64,000 bases of DNA from JAAYDH01 sp964345825 (GTDB lineage: Bacteria > Bacillota_I > Bacilli_A > RFN20 > CAG-826). Positions 17,595 to 25,867 of this stretch are shown piece after piece. The notes under the pieces were generated by a model. It did no database searches and had not been told where the DNA came from. It saw only the letters and a list, made by a program, of their open reading frames with translations. How positions within the stretch are numbered: position 1 is the first letter of the stretch; each line of letters begins with the position of its first letter. The translations under genes were made by a program, and so were the position numbers. The stretch is taken from positions 1 to 64,000 of the forward strand of contig CAYFSI010000002.1 in assembly GCA_964345825.1 (NCBI GenBank), written 5' to 3'.

Positions 17595-17815
17595 TTCGCC
17601 CTGATGACAAATGAGGTGTTTAAGACTTGAATTTTATCCCCGGTATATAATTTACGTCCGCGGCGATTTTCTTTTTCATCGTTGACATAAACAACGTTGT
17701 CAGCTAAAAAAAGTTTGGCCATTCCGCCAGTCGAAATAACGCCAGAGATTTTAAGGAGAATCTGGAGAGTAATGTACTCTTCGCCAGCTCTTAAAGTAAT
17801 TGTTTTTTCACCCAT
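17591..17815 (-). CDS. yaaA: S4-domain RNA-binding protein YaaA
   Basis: About 74 aa. Single S4-like RNA-binding domain: EYITLQILLKISGVISTGGMAKLFLADNVVYVNDEKENRRGRKLYTGD. Always found between dnaN and recF in Bacilli; the role is unclear, with links to ribosome assembly suggested for the family. I used the internal ATG at 17815 (MGEKTITL), preceded by AAGG, and not the ATG 27 nt further upstream. Confidence 0.92.
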   Translation of the reverse strand: MGEKTITLRAGEEYITLQILLKISGVISTGGMAKLFLADNVVYVNDEKENRRGRKLYTGDKIQVLNTSFVIRAK

Positions 17816-17909
17816 AAATAACCTTATGCATACATTATACACGACGCGTAAGAAAAAGGGAATAAATTATTCCCTTGATTTACTAATGATGGAGAGTGGC
17901 TAAATTTGC

Positions 17910-19031
17910 TTAATAAGTGCGTACTGGAGTGACAATTTGAATAACTGAGTCATCAGAAGCATTGCGCACGACGAACGGCTTCATTTCGCCAACAAATTCA
18001 AACGTCACATCTTCACAAGCGAGAGCTCTAATTGCGGATAGAACGAAGTCGCTGTTAAAGGAAATTCGGAGGTTTTGTCCTTCGAATTTATAGGTCTCTA
18101 ATTTTTCAACCGCGGATCCAACTTGGGAACTCTTGGCTGAAATCTCAACACCAAATTCTGACATACTTAAATCGACAACATTTTCTCTATCAATTGATAA
18201 AACGGTTGTACGATCAATGGCCTTTGCCAGTTCAGAAGCGTTAACTTCCAAAGAATAATTAAAACTCCTTGGAATAATGTTTTTAGTATTTGGGTAATCT
18301 CCGGCAACCAAACGAGAAGCAATGACGGTTTGAGCAAGGGTAAATAAGGCTTTTTTATCGCTAAAAGCGATGTTGACAGAAGCGATGTTTTCCATCAAAC
18401 GATCAACTTCAATCATCATCTTGGCAGGGACGTTGGCGATAAATCTAGTATCTCCACCAATTTTAACCACTTTACGAGCCATACGGGCTGAGTCGGTGGT
18501 GGTGGCCACGAGGTTTCCGTTATCCGCTTCAAGATTCATGGCAGTGAGAATTGGTCTTTGTTCTTTGATTGAGGCAGCAAACGCTGTTTGATTGACCAGA
18601 GAACTAAGGACATCTTTGCTTAATTTTATTTCTGTGCCAGTTGGTTCCAAGTCAATGTCGGGATATTCTTCAGGACGGACGCAGTTCAATCTTGATTCGA
18701 AATGATTGTCACTAATTACAGCGATGGTTGAGTCGATAACATCCAGTGTCAATTCTTCCCCATCCATCTTTCTTACTATTTCGGTAATAATACGGCAGTT
18801 AATTAATGTTGCACCTTCTTTATAATTTCTAATTATTTCTTTGGTCTCTACTTTATAGGGAATGAAAGTTCTGATTGTTAAATCGTAGTTAGATCCTGTA
18901 ATAAACAATCCTCTCTCGTCCAACTCTATTTTGAGATTTGCTAAAACAGCTACAGCTACTTTATTTGCAACCGCTCTTGAGGCGATGCTTAACCCTTTAA
19001 GGAATTCTTCTCGATTGATGGTAAATTTCAT
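17910..19031 (-). CDS. dnaN: DNA polymerase III beta sliding clamp
   Basis: 373 aa, three repeated clamp domains, ring-forming processivity factor. Starts MKFTINREEFLKGLSIASRAVANK and ends with the conserved IVTPVRTY tail (PMR/PVR motif) lining the peptide-binding pocket. SD AAAGGA lies before ATG. The promoter region overlaps the DnaA-trio element between dnaA and dnaN, so DnaA binding could affect its expression. Confidence 0.98.
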   Translation of the reverse strand: MKFTINREEFLKGLSIASRAVANKVAVAVLANLKIELDERGLFITGSNYDLTIRTFIPYKVETKEIIRNYKEGATLINCRIITEIVRKMDGEELTLDVIDSTIAVISDNHFESRLNCVRPEEYPDIDLEPTGTEIKLSKDVLSSLVNQTAFAASIKEQRPILTAMNLEADNGNLVATTTDSARMARKVVKIGGDTRFIANVPAKMMIEVDRLMENIASVNIAFSDKKALFTLAQTVIASRLVAGDYPNTKNIIPRSFNYSLEVNASELAKAIDRTTVLSIDRENVVDLSMSEFGVEISAKSSQVGSAVEKLETYKFEGQNLRISFNSDFVLSAIRALACEDVTFEFVGEMKPFVVRNASDDSVIQIVTPVRTY

Positions 19032-19056
19032 AATTTTCCTTTCTTTATTATTATAT

Positions 19057-19090
19057 TAGTAATAGTAAGGCTTGTGAATTTGGTGGATAA
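19057..19090 (-). other. origin unwinding element with DnaA boxes and DnaA-trios
   Basis: On the minus strand: DnaA box TTATCCACC (19090-19082), directly abutting AAATTCACA (19081-19073, 7 of 9 to consensus), a short GC cluster AGCC, then four YTA triplets TTA-CTA-TTA-CTA (19068-19057), then an AT-rich stretch. The + strand of the trios reads TAG-TAA-TAG-TAA. This matches in order and orientation the Bacillus subtilis basal unwinding system between dnaA and dnaN, where DnaA loads onto single strands through the trios. Confidence 0.75.
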
Positions 19091-19172
19091 GTGATGTTCT
19101 CATCTATTTTTTAGATACTTTCTCATTCTATCACACAATATTTCGGTTTTATATTTTATTTTCAATAAAGTG

Positions 19173-20537
19173 TTATTTCTTCACTCGTTTCTGAAGCTCC
19201 TCAATAGCGCTTTTTAAATCGCTGTCGGTTTTCAACCCTTTATCCACCTTTTGGATGGCTGACATAACGGTGGTATGATCTTTGCCTCCAAACATATCGC
19301 CAATTTTCTTGAGAGGGATATCCAAGTTTATCCTGATAAGGTACATAGCGATGTGTCTAGCTAAGGCAATTTGTCCAGTTCTAATTCTTCCGGTTAATTG
19401 AGAGGGAGTTAAGTTGTAATAGTCAGAAACAACATTGATTATTTTTTGTTCATTAAGAGTAGAAGAGAGTGACTTTCCACCCGTTAGAGATTGAACTGCT
19501 TCCATGGCGACATCCATCGAAATCTTATCGGTTTGTTTCAGCGAAACCACGTAAAATATTAACCTATTTAGTGCACCTTCAAGTTCACGAACGTTCTTTG
19601 AGAATTTATCGGCGAAGAAGTAGAGAACTGCGTCATCAAATCTCTGTAAATCTAAACCGTTGGCTTCAATCTTTTTTCTTAATATCTCCACACAAGTATT
19701 TTGGTCAGGTTCATTTATTTTCATGACTAAGCCTTTACAAAAGCGAGTCACCAAGCGATCTTCAAGACCATTTAATTCGTTTGGCTGCTTATCAGAGGTA
19801 ATCACTACTTGTTTTGAATTATCGATCATCTTGTTATATATGGCAAAAAACATCTCCTGAGTTCTAACCTTATTAGCGAGCATTTGAACATCATCCAAGA
19901 GGAGAACATCAATTGAGCTGAAGAAGTCCTTTAATGATTCGGCTTCTTTTTCTCCTTTGACGTACCTAATGTATTCTTCGACAAAATCGCTAGTGGAGAT
20001 ATAGAGTATTTTATAGTTTGTTCGCGCGTTCTTTATATAATTTCCGATCGCGTGTAATAAATGAGTTTTTCCAAGCCCAGAGTTTGAATAAATGAAAAGA
20101 GGTTGAGCCAATGTTTTACCGGGGTTTGATGCCACGAAAAGAGAGGCTTGGGACGCTTCTCGATTAAACGAACCAACCACAAAGTTATCAAAAGTAAGCT
20201 TTGGATTAAGAGTCGCTTCTTGAAAATACTGCTGTTTTTTGGCTTGAATTTGCTTTTCAGCACTCTTTTGGACCTCATTTTCCAAGACAAAATCGAGTTT
20301 GAAATTCGATTCGGTGATTTCTGAGACAACATCTTCAACCAAATCATAGTATTTTTGCTTAATCAAAGCGGCGGCAAGAGAGGAATTGACAACAACAATA
20401 ATTGTGTCTCCATGGATTTCGTTGATATAACTTCCCGCGAAGAAAGAATCAAACAATTGTTTTTCGCCAAGCCGCTCCTCAATCCTTTTTAAAGACCGAT
20501 CCCATAACTGAGTGATTTCTGAAATTGAATTAATCAT
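19173..20537 (-). CDS. dnaA: chromosomal replication initiator DnaA
   Basis: 454 aa, four domains. Domain I at the N-terminus (INSISEITQLWDRSLKRIEERL) and linker II to about 110; AAA+ domain III with Walker A SNSGLGKTHLL, Walker B VLLLDDVQML and the arginine-finger region NELNGLEDRLVTRF; domain IV with the box-recognition motif GGKDHTTVMSAIQKV. Preceded by a TATAAT -10 and flanked on both sides by DnaA boxes. Confidence 0.98.
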   Translation of the reverse strand: MINSISEITQLWDRSLKRIEERLGEKQLFDSFFAGSYINEIHGDTIIVVVNSSLAAALIKQKYYDLVEDVVSEITESNFKLDFVLENEVQKSAEKQIQAKKQQYFQEATLNPKLTFDNFVVGSFNREASQASLFVASNPGKTLAQPLFIYSNSGLGKTHLLHAIGNYIKNARTNYKILYISTSDFVEEYIRYVKGEKEAESLKDFFSSIDVLLLDDVQMLANKVRTQEMFFAIYNKMIDNSKQVVITSDKQPNELNGLEDRLVTRFCKGLVMKINEPDQNTCVEILRKKIEANGLDLQRFDDAVLYFFADKFSKNVRELEGALNRLIFYVVSLKQTDKISMDVAMEAVQSLTGGKSLSSTLNEQKIINVVSDYYNLTPSQLTGRIRTGQIALARHIAMYLIRINLDIPLKKIGDMFGGKDHTTVMSAIQKVDKGLKTDSDLKSAIEELQKRVKK

Positions 20538-20564
20538 ATTAAAGTACTCTTATTTCTGCCAAAC

Positions 20565-20570
20565 ATTATA
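20565..20570 (-). promoter_or_regulatory. -10 box of the dnaA promoter
   Basis: TATAAT on the minus strand, 27 nt upstream of the dnaA ATG. No good -35 at 16-18 bp; only a weak AAGAG SD-like sequence precedes the ATG. Nearby DnaA boxes suggest autoregulation. Confidence 0.6.
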
Positions 20571-20615
20571 GAACAATCCACCGACATTTAATATTGGAAA
20601 GAATGAGTTTCTATT

Positions 20616-20831
20616 TTTTCCACATTTCAAAAACCTAATAACTTTGATTATAGGGTGTTTTCCACCAAATTCACAAAATGCGTATGTGGACAAATTGTGG
20701 AAAAGTTATTTTGGTGTTGTGGAATGAGGTGAGATTGTGTTTGAGTTATAATTGTCATAACACTAATATAGTATAACTATAATTACAGTCGTTTTTCTTG
20801 TCTTTTTTGTAGTATAAAAAAATGTGGAAAA
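20616..20831. other. oriC DnaA-box cluster upstream of dnaA
   Basis: Boxes seen: TTTTCCACA 20616-20624 (+), TTTTCCACC 20658-20666 (+, 8/9), TTGTCCACA 20685-20693 (-), TTTTCCACA 20696-20704 (-), a degenerate one at 20718-20726 (-), TTTTCCACA 20823-20831 (-). They fit the relaxed consensus TTWTNCACA, but no TTATCCACA occurs here. A very AT-rich stretch lies at 20741-20822. Gene polarity changes here, as expected at a replication origin. Confidence 0.8.
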
Positions 20832-21749
20832 CTAAATTTCTTTAACTTTTTTTGACTTTTTAGTGAATATTTTTTTATCAGAAGAAGCAAGCCAAACACC
20901 TAAAACCATGAGAATAAGCGCGACGTAATACCACCAAGGAGGAGACTCATGGAAAATAGCAAAAGATATTAGTACTGAAAGGAAAGGAGATAAAGAAAAG
21001 AAGGCGCTAGTGCGGGGCGCACCATTAAGCCGTTGCGCATATATATAAAAGCACAAACTTATTCCATAGCAAAATACGCCTACGCCAAGGATAGCAAAGA
21101 AAGAATTTATTTGAGTTATTTGTTCATTTAGTCTTACGCCAATCATCAAGCAAATAATACACGTAATCGCGCCTTCAATTATAATCGAGACTATTGGGTC
21201 CTTGTTAGATATTTGTCTCATGAAATTGTTTCCAAAACCCCAACACAATGGAGCGATTAAAACCAAAAGAGCTCCGGTAGAAAATTTAAAATTAGTTAGA
21301 TCATCACTCGACAAAAGAATGCAGGCAATGAAAACTACAACAATGCCAACCCACAGCCGAGAGGATATTTTTTGCTTAAATATAAATAGAGCGACCAAAG
21401 AGGTAATGACTATTTCAAAATTGCTGAGAAGGGCAGCATTAGAAGCTGATATTAATTTAAGACCCAGCATACTGAACGCAACTCCGATTGCGTTCAATGC
21501 GGCGATAGCAAAAACAAAGGGAAAATCACTTTTATCAAGAGGTTTTTCTCTTACTTTTGGTTTAAAAATTTTACGAAAAATGAAAAATATTCCAGCACAA
21601 AGAGCGGCACCCAAGTACAAAAGTCCGCCAGAAATAACTGGACCTATTGTATTGCTGTTCAACAACAATTTAGAAATTGGTGTGTTAATAGATGAGCAAA
21701 CCGCAGCAATAATTGCGAAAATGATGCCGACCCTAGCGCCTTTGTTCAT
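20832..21749 (-). CDS. DMT-superfamily (EamA-like) transporter
   Basis: About 305 aa, ten hydrophobic segments in two EamA repeats of five, with a basic C-terminal tail (IFTKKSKKVKE). Drug/metabolite transporter superfamily; the substrate cannot be told from sequence (amino acids, nucleotides or other metabolites). Start at 21749 chosen: MNKGARVGIIFAI fits a normal N-terminus, and TATACT lies only 6 nt upstream, so the mRNA may be leaderless. Its position between the dnaA-upstream boxes and rpmH is unusual, since these are normally adjacent; it may be an insertion. Confidence 0.8.
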   Translation of the reverse strand: MNKGARVGIIFAIIAAVCSSINTPISKLLLNSNTIGPVISGGLLYLGAALCAGIFFIFRKIFKPKVREKPLDKSDFPFVFAIAALNAIGVAFSMLGLKLISASNAALLSNFEIVITSLVALFIFKQKISSRLWVGIVVVFIACILLSSDDLTNFKFSTGALLVLIAPLCWGFGNNFMRQISNKDPIVSIIIEGAITCIICLMIGVRLNEQITQINSFFAILGVGVFCYGISLCFYIYAQRLNGAPRTSAFFSLSPFLSVLISFAIFHESPPWWYYVALILMVLGVWLASSDKKIFTKKSKKVKEI

Positions 21750-21755
21750 GGGCAA

Positions 21756-21761
21756 AGTATA
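21756..21761 (-). promoter_or_regulatory. -10 box of the DMT transporter gene
   Basis: TATACT on the minus strand ending 6 nt before ATG, so transcription should start at or beside the start codon. The -35 is weak. Confidence 0.45.
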
Positions 21762-21793
21762 GCATAGACCTTCATACGCGTATACGCATTTCG

Positions 21794-21823
21794 TTGACAT
21801 TTATCTATAAATGCCCATATACT
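21794..21823 (+). promoter_or_regulatory. rpmH promoter
   Basis: TTGACA at 21794-21799 and TATACT at 21818-21823, with an 18-bp spacer. Good sigma-A-type promoter driving rpmH-rnpA-yidC-jag. Confidence 0.8.
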
Positions 21824-21845
21824 TTCTAATGCTACGTAAAATCGG

Positions 21846-21855
21846 NNNNNNNNNN
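21846..21855. other. assembly gap (10 N) at the start of rpmH
   Basis: Ten N hide the first codons of rpmH. Ten bases would exactly fit ATG, two codons and one base, but no SD is visible upstream, so the gap may hide more. Confidence 0.9.
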
Positions 21856-21980
21856 CTTATCAACCAAGCAAACTTCAGCATAAACGCAGAGCTGGATTTC
21901 GCGCAAGGATGAAGTCAGTAGGTGGCCGCAGCGCTATTGCTCGTCGTAGAGCAAAAGGCAGAAAATCCCTTTCTGCATAG
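21846..21980 (+). CDS. rpmH: ribosomal protein bL34 (start hidden by N gap)
   Basis: After the N run the frame reads YQPSKLQHKRRAGFRARMKS followed by VGGRSAIARRRAKGRKSLSA and TAG. This is bL34, normally 44 aa starting MKRTYQPS. If the gap is ten bases the gene starts at 21846. Extremely basic 50S protein, conserved upstream of rnpA in nearly all bacteria. Confidence 0.95.
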   Translation, partial: XXXXYQPSKLQHKRRAGFRARMKSVGGRSAIARRRAKGRKSLSA

Positions 21981-21990
21981 TCGAGGGTAA

Positions 21991-22329
21991 ATGAAAGTTG
22001 TTAATAGAATAAAAGCTAATAAGCAATTTGCTTTAACCATTCACAACGGACACGCTAAGAGCAATCGATCATACGTTGTGCATTTTGCACCGAACAACCT
22101 GCCTTATATGAGGGTTGGGATCTCTGTCTCTTCCAAAGTTGGAAACGCTGTTGTCCGTAACCGAATCAAACGACAAGTTAGAGCAATGTCTGACAGCATG
22201 TTTGACTATAACAAAGCGTCAATCGACCTAGTTATTGTAGTTAAAAAAAATTATCTTGATAACGACTACCAAACCAACAAATCACTCTTAAGTGAATTAG
22301 TACTTGTACAGATTGGAAAAAACGAATGA
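21991..22329 (+). CDS. rnpA: ribonuclease P protein component
   Basis: 112 aa. Basic cofactor of the RNase P ribozyme that matures tRNA 5' ends. Signature RNRIKRQVRAM (about 52-62) and VVIVVKKNYL-like strand near the C-terminus. SD GAGGG close to ATG. Stop overlaps the yidC ATG by 4 nt. Confidence 0.96.
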   Translation: MKVVNRIKANKQFALTIHNGHAKSNRSYVVHFAPNNLPYMRVGISVSSKVGNAVVRNRIKRQVRAMSDSMFDYNKASIDLVIVVKKNYLDNDYQTNKSLLSELVLVQIGKNE

Positions 22330-23888
22330 AAAAAAGTTTAAAATTTGGTTTAAGCGGTCTTGCACTTGCTGCGGGCGTTTTAATTTTAACTAGTTGTACT
22401 GCTTCATTCTGCTCGGTAACGGATAAAGCCCACATCTTATATCTTTTTGATTATGGTGTGTCATCTTATTCAACAACCAGCAACGCTGGAGACCCAGATA
22501 CAATTACAGTTGATATAGATGGCGTTCCCTATGAGACTAATCTTCTGGTTACAGCTAGTTTTGATGAAGTAAACGCCAAATACATTAACAAAATCAATAC
22601 GGCAGCCGAAGAAGCTTTTGTTCGGACTCCTTCGCTGAGTTATTTCGAAGCATTTGATCAAGTTGTTTTGAACAAAACGATTGAAAAAGCTATCGCAGAC
22701 GATGATCCATTGATTGGAACAGAAATTGTTTTTGATAACGTTTCAAAAGAAATAACATTCCAAGATGCTGGGTCACTACTATGCCCAGCCGACCAATACG
22801 ATGATTATTCAAACAACAAAGGATTGCTCGACAAATATGGATATATAAAATATGAAGACTCTATCAACAGCAAAAAAGCATTATGGACAAACTGGGATCT
22901 TTATAACCAGGAAGTTCGCTCTTCATTAAGTAACATTGATGAATCTGCAACAAATGACTATGTTTCATTTTACAAAACTAAAATGAATAGTTATATCTCT
23001 TCATATCGCTCTTGTTTAGCAATTACAACGGGTGATTACGGAACCTATGGCGTTCATTCTTTACCAGCTGAAATTCAGGCAAAGCCATGGACTAGTTGGA
23101 AGGGATTGCTCGAATTCTTATTTGTTTGGCCAATCGCTGCTTTAATCGATTTTCTTGCTTCGGCATTTGCCGCAGTGGGCACTGGATGGGCATCAGTTTT
23201 ATCAATTTTGATTGTTACAGTCATTGTTAGAACTTTGATGTTGTTTGTTACGTTTAAACAACAAAAATCGACAGCCGTTATGAATCGTTTGCAACCTGAT
23301 GTCGCTAAGATTCAGGCTAAATATCCTAATGCCAATACCAATAAAATGGATAGGCAAAGGCTCAGCGAAGAGACAGCTAGGCTTTATAAGAAGAATAAAA
23401 TTAATCCATTAACTTCTATTCTCGTCATGTTAATTCAATTTCCTGTGTTTATCTGTGTGTGGGGCGCTATGCAAAGCGCGGCTATTCTCTCATCTGGTCA
23501 ATTATTAGGATTAAGACTTAGTGACTCAATTAGCGCCACAATGTTTAACGCCGCTTCTTGGACTACCGCTGGAGGAATGGGCGGATTAACAGCCACGATT
23601 CTCTTTGTATTAATGGCGGCCGCTCAAGCGGTTTCCATGCTCTTACCAAGATGGTTACAAAAGAAAAAGGGAAAGAATATTCCTAAATTAAGCAAAAACC
23701 CATCTCAAGCCAGCACTGATAACAAGATGAAGTGGTTCACTTATATTATGCTGGCCATGATTATTTTCATGGGATTCTCACTCGCATCAGGCATGGGCGC
23801 CTATTGGCTATTTGGCGCCGTGTACTCTATCGTTCAGTCATTAGTCACTCATTTAATTACTGAGCGAAAGGCTAAAAAAAGAAGGTAA
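22326..23888 (+). CDS. yidC: membrane protein insertase YidC/OxaA, lipoprotein form with long ectodomain
   Basis: 520 aa, about twice the 255-280 aa of Bacillus SpoIIIJ/YqjG. Signal peptide with lipobox LTSC (Cys24). Residues about 25-255 form an extracytoplasmic domain I do not recognise. The conserved insertase core follows: WKGLLEFLFVWPIAALID, then the segment with VTVIVRTLMLFVTFKQQ bearing the groove Arg, NPLTSILVMLIQFPVFICVW, and two further membrane segments, ending in a basic tail ERKAKKRR. Inserts membrane proteins alone or with SecYEG. Coupled to rnpA and followed by jag, the conserved order. Confidence 0.95.
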   Translation: MKKSLKFGLSGLALAAGVLILTSCTASFCSVTDKAHILYLFDYGVSSYSTTSNAGDPDTITVDIDGVPYETNLLVTASFDEVNAKYINKINTAAEEAFVRTPSLSYFEAFDQVVLNKTIEKAIADDDPLIGTEIVFDNVSKEITFQDAGSLLCPADQYDDYSNNKGLLDKYGYIKYEDSINSKKALWTNWDLYNQEVRSSLSNIDESATNDYVSFYKTKMNSYISSYRSCLAITTGDYGTYGVHSLPAEIQAKPWTSWKGLLEFLFVWPIAALIDFLASAFAAVGTGWASVLSILIVTVIVRTLMLFVTFKQQKSTAVMNRLQPDVAKIQAKYPNANTNKMDRQRLSEETARLYKKNKINPLTSILVMLIQFPVFICVWGAMQSAAILSSGQLLGLRLSDSISATMFNAASWTTAGGMGGLTATILFVLMAAAQAVSMLLPRWLQKKKGKNIPKLSKNPSQASTDNKMKWFTYIMLAMIIFMGFSLASGMGAYWLFGAVYSIVQSLVTHLITERKAKKRR

Positions 23889-23893
23889 ATGAA

Positions 23894-24493
23894 ATGAAAG
23901 AATATCAAGGAAAAACCGCAGAAGAAGCTTTAAGCAATGCTGCAGAAGAACTAAATATACCTGTCGATCAATTAATATATATTGTCAGCGACAAGAAAAA
24001 AGGTCTATTCTCAAAAAAAATAGTTGTCGAAGTGTATCAAATTGCTGATGTTATTAAATACGCTGAGGATTATATTCTCGAGGTAGTGGATAACTTAGAA
24101 ATTGAATCAGCAGTCCAGTCAGTTTATGACAATGACATCATTCGCATCACGGTTGATTCTACCCACAATCCGGTCTTAATTGGAAAGAACGGCAAAACGC
24201 TCCAAGCGTTAAATGAATTAACGAAATTGGCAGTCTCAAACCACTTTCATAAAAGGTTTAGAATCTTGCTAGATATTAATGGATATAAAGATAGCAAATA
24301 TATTAGATTATCCCGCATTGCTCGTAGAGCTGCACACGATGTGCAAAACACCCATGAGACCTACACCTTTGATCCGATGCCAGCAGACGAAAGAAGAGTG
24401 GTTCACAACGCTTGTACTGGATTATCAAACATCCGAACTGAATCTATAGGTGAAGGAACACATCGACAAGTCCAAATCATTTATGTTGATTAG
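23894..24493 (+). CDS. khpB: RNA-binding protein Jag/KhpB
   Basis: 199 aa. Jag-N domain (about 1-50; starts MKEYQGKTAEEALSNAAEEL), KH domain with GKNGKTLQAL (about 98-107) and R3H domain ending with RRVVHNA and TESIGEGTHRQV. RNA chaperone that works with KhpA and affects cell elongation and division in related Firmicutes. 5 nt after yidC; a terminator follows. Confidence 0.95.
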   Translation: MKEYQGKTAEEALSNAAEELNIPVDQLIYIVSDKKKGLFSKKIVVEVYQIADVIKYAEDYILEVVDNLEIESAVQSVYDNDIIRITVDSTHNPVLIGKNGKTLQALNELTKLAVSNHFHKRFRILLDINGYKDSKYIRLSRIARRAAHDVQNTHETYTFDPMPADERRVVHNACTGLSNIRTESIGEGTHRQVQIIYVD

Positions 24494-24497
24494 TATT

Positions 24498-24519
24498 AAG
24501 CGCCCATAGGGTGCTTTTT
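24498..24519 (+). terminator. terminator of the rpmH-jag operon
   Basis: AAGCGCCC pairs with GGGTGCTT over a 3-nt loop (ATA), followed by a T-run. Confidence 0.85.
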
Positions 24520-24537
24520 ACACTCTGAAAGGTATTT

Positions 24538-25866
24538 ATGTTTGAAACAATTGTTGCGCTGGCTACACCGCCACTTAAATCAGCTTTAGCCATCATTCGA
24601 TTGTCTGGTGATGATTGTTTTGAAATTGTTTCAAAAATGTTTACTAAAAACATAAAAAACATCAAAGAAAAAACTATATTGTACGGAACCATCATAGATG
24701 GAGAAGAAAATGTAGACCAAGTAATTTTGTTGGTTTATAAAGGCCCAAAAAGCTTTACCGGTGAAGATTCGGTAGAAGTTATTTGTCATGGCTCAATGCT
24801 GATTGTTAATCAGATCATTACTCTTTCTTTAAAACATGGTGCTCGTTTGGCGATGCATGGAGAATTTTCTTCAAGAGCATTTTTCCACAACAAAATTGAT
24901 CTTATCCAGGCTGAATCAATCAATGATGTCATCAACGCGACCACTCAGGAAGCGAAGAAACTTTCTCTTCTTTCATTAGAAGGGGAAGTAACTCAAATTG
25001 TTCAACCTATTAAGTCAAAAATCGCGGACATATTATCCCTTATTGAAGTTAATATCGATTTTCCGGAATATGAAGATATTGAGGTTGCCAACAAAGATAA
25101 AGTCATCGGATATGTCGACAGCATTAATGAAAATATTAATAAATTGATATCGGATGGTCGAAAAGCAAAGATTATTAAAGATGGAATCAAAGTAGCAATT
25201 GTTGGTAAGCCAAACGTTGGAAAATCTTCCCTTTTAAACGCTTTAATTGGCGAAGAAAAAGCAATAGTCACTGATGTTGCGGGAACGACTAGAGACATCG
25301 TTGAAGGCGATGTGAACCTTAAAGGTGTTGTGCTACACCTTTTAGACACCGCTGGTATACGCGATTCGCGAGATGTGGTTGAATCAATCGGCGTTGAAAA
25401 AGCCAAAGCATCAATTAAAAAAGCCGAACTAGTAATAGTGGTTCTCGACGCAAGTGAAAAGGAAGATATTGAAGATCGAACTATCTTGAAAATTACTGAA
25501 GGGATTAACAGAATTATTGTTTATAACAAAAGCGATAAAAAAATTGTTAATCAAGGTAGCGGCCTTTATATTTCTGCTCTTAAAAAAGACATTAATCCTT
25601 TAGTAGATGAAATCTATCAGATGCTAGACCTCGATGATCAAGCTTTCGAACAGCCCGCGCTCAATAACGCACGTCAAATAGGGTTGCTAGAAAGAGCAAA
25701 GGAATCTTTGCAAAAAGCTAAAGAAGATGCCATAAATGATTTGCCAATTGATTTGGTTGCTGTCTCCATAAGAGATGCATACGAGTCGGTTTTAGAGATA
25801 TTGGGAGAAACGAATCAAGTGGATATTTCTAAAGAAATATTCGCGAGATTTTGTGTTGGAAAATAA
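24538..25866 (+). CDS. mnmE: tRNA modification GTPase MnmE
   Basis: 442 aa. With MnmG it forms the cmnm5U34 modification in tRNAs. N-terminal folate-binding domain, helical domain, and inserted G domain with GKPNVGKSSLLNAL (about 225), GTTRD, DTAG and NKSD. Ends with the catalytic C-terminal Cys in FCVGK. SD AAAGG. MnmG and RsmG, often next in Bacillus, are not adjacent here. Confidence 0.98.
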   Translation: MFETIVALATPPLKSALAIIRLSGDDCFEIVSKMFTKNIKNIKEKTILYGTIIDGEENVDQVILLVYKGPKSFTGEDSVEVICHGSMLIVNQIITLSLKHGARLAMHGEFSSRAFFHNKIDLIQAESINDVINATTQEAKKLSLLSLEGEVTQIVQPIKSKIADILSLIEVNIDFPEYEDIEVANKDKVIGYVDSINENINKLISDGRKAKIIKDGIKVAIVGKPNVGKSSLLNALIGEEKAIVTDVAGTTRDIVEGDVNLKGVVLHLLDTAGIRDSRDVVESIGVEKAKASIKKAELVIVVLDASEKEDIEDRTILKITEGINRIIVYNKSDKKIVNQGSGLYISALKKDINPLVDEIYQMLDLDDQAFEQPALNNARQIGLLERAKESLQKAKEDAINDLPIDLVAVSIRDAYESVLEILGETNQVDISKEIFARFCVGK

Positions 25867-25867
25867 T

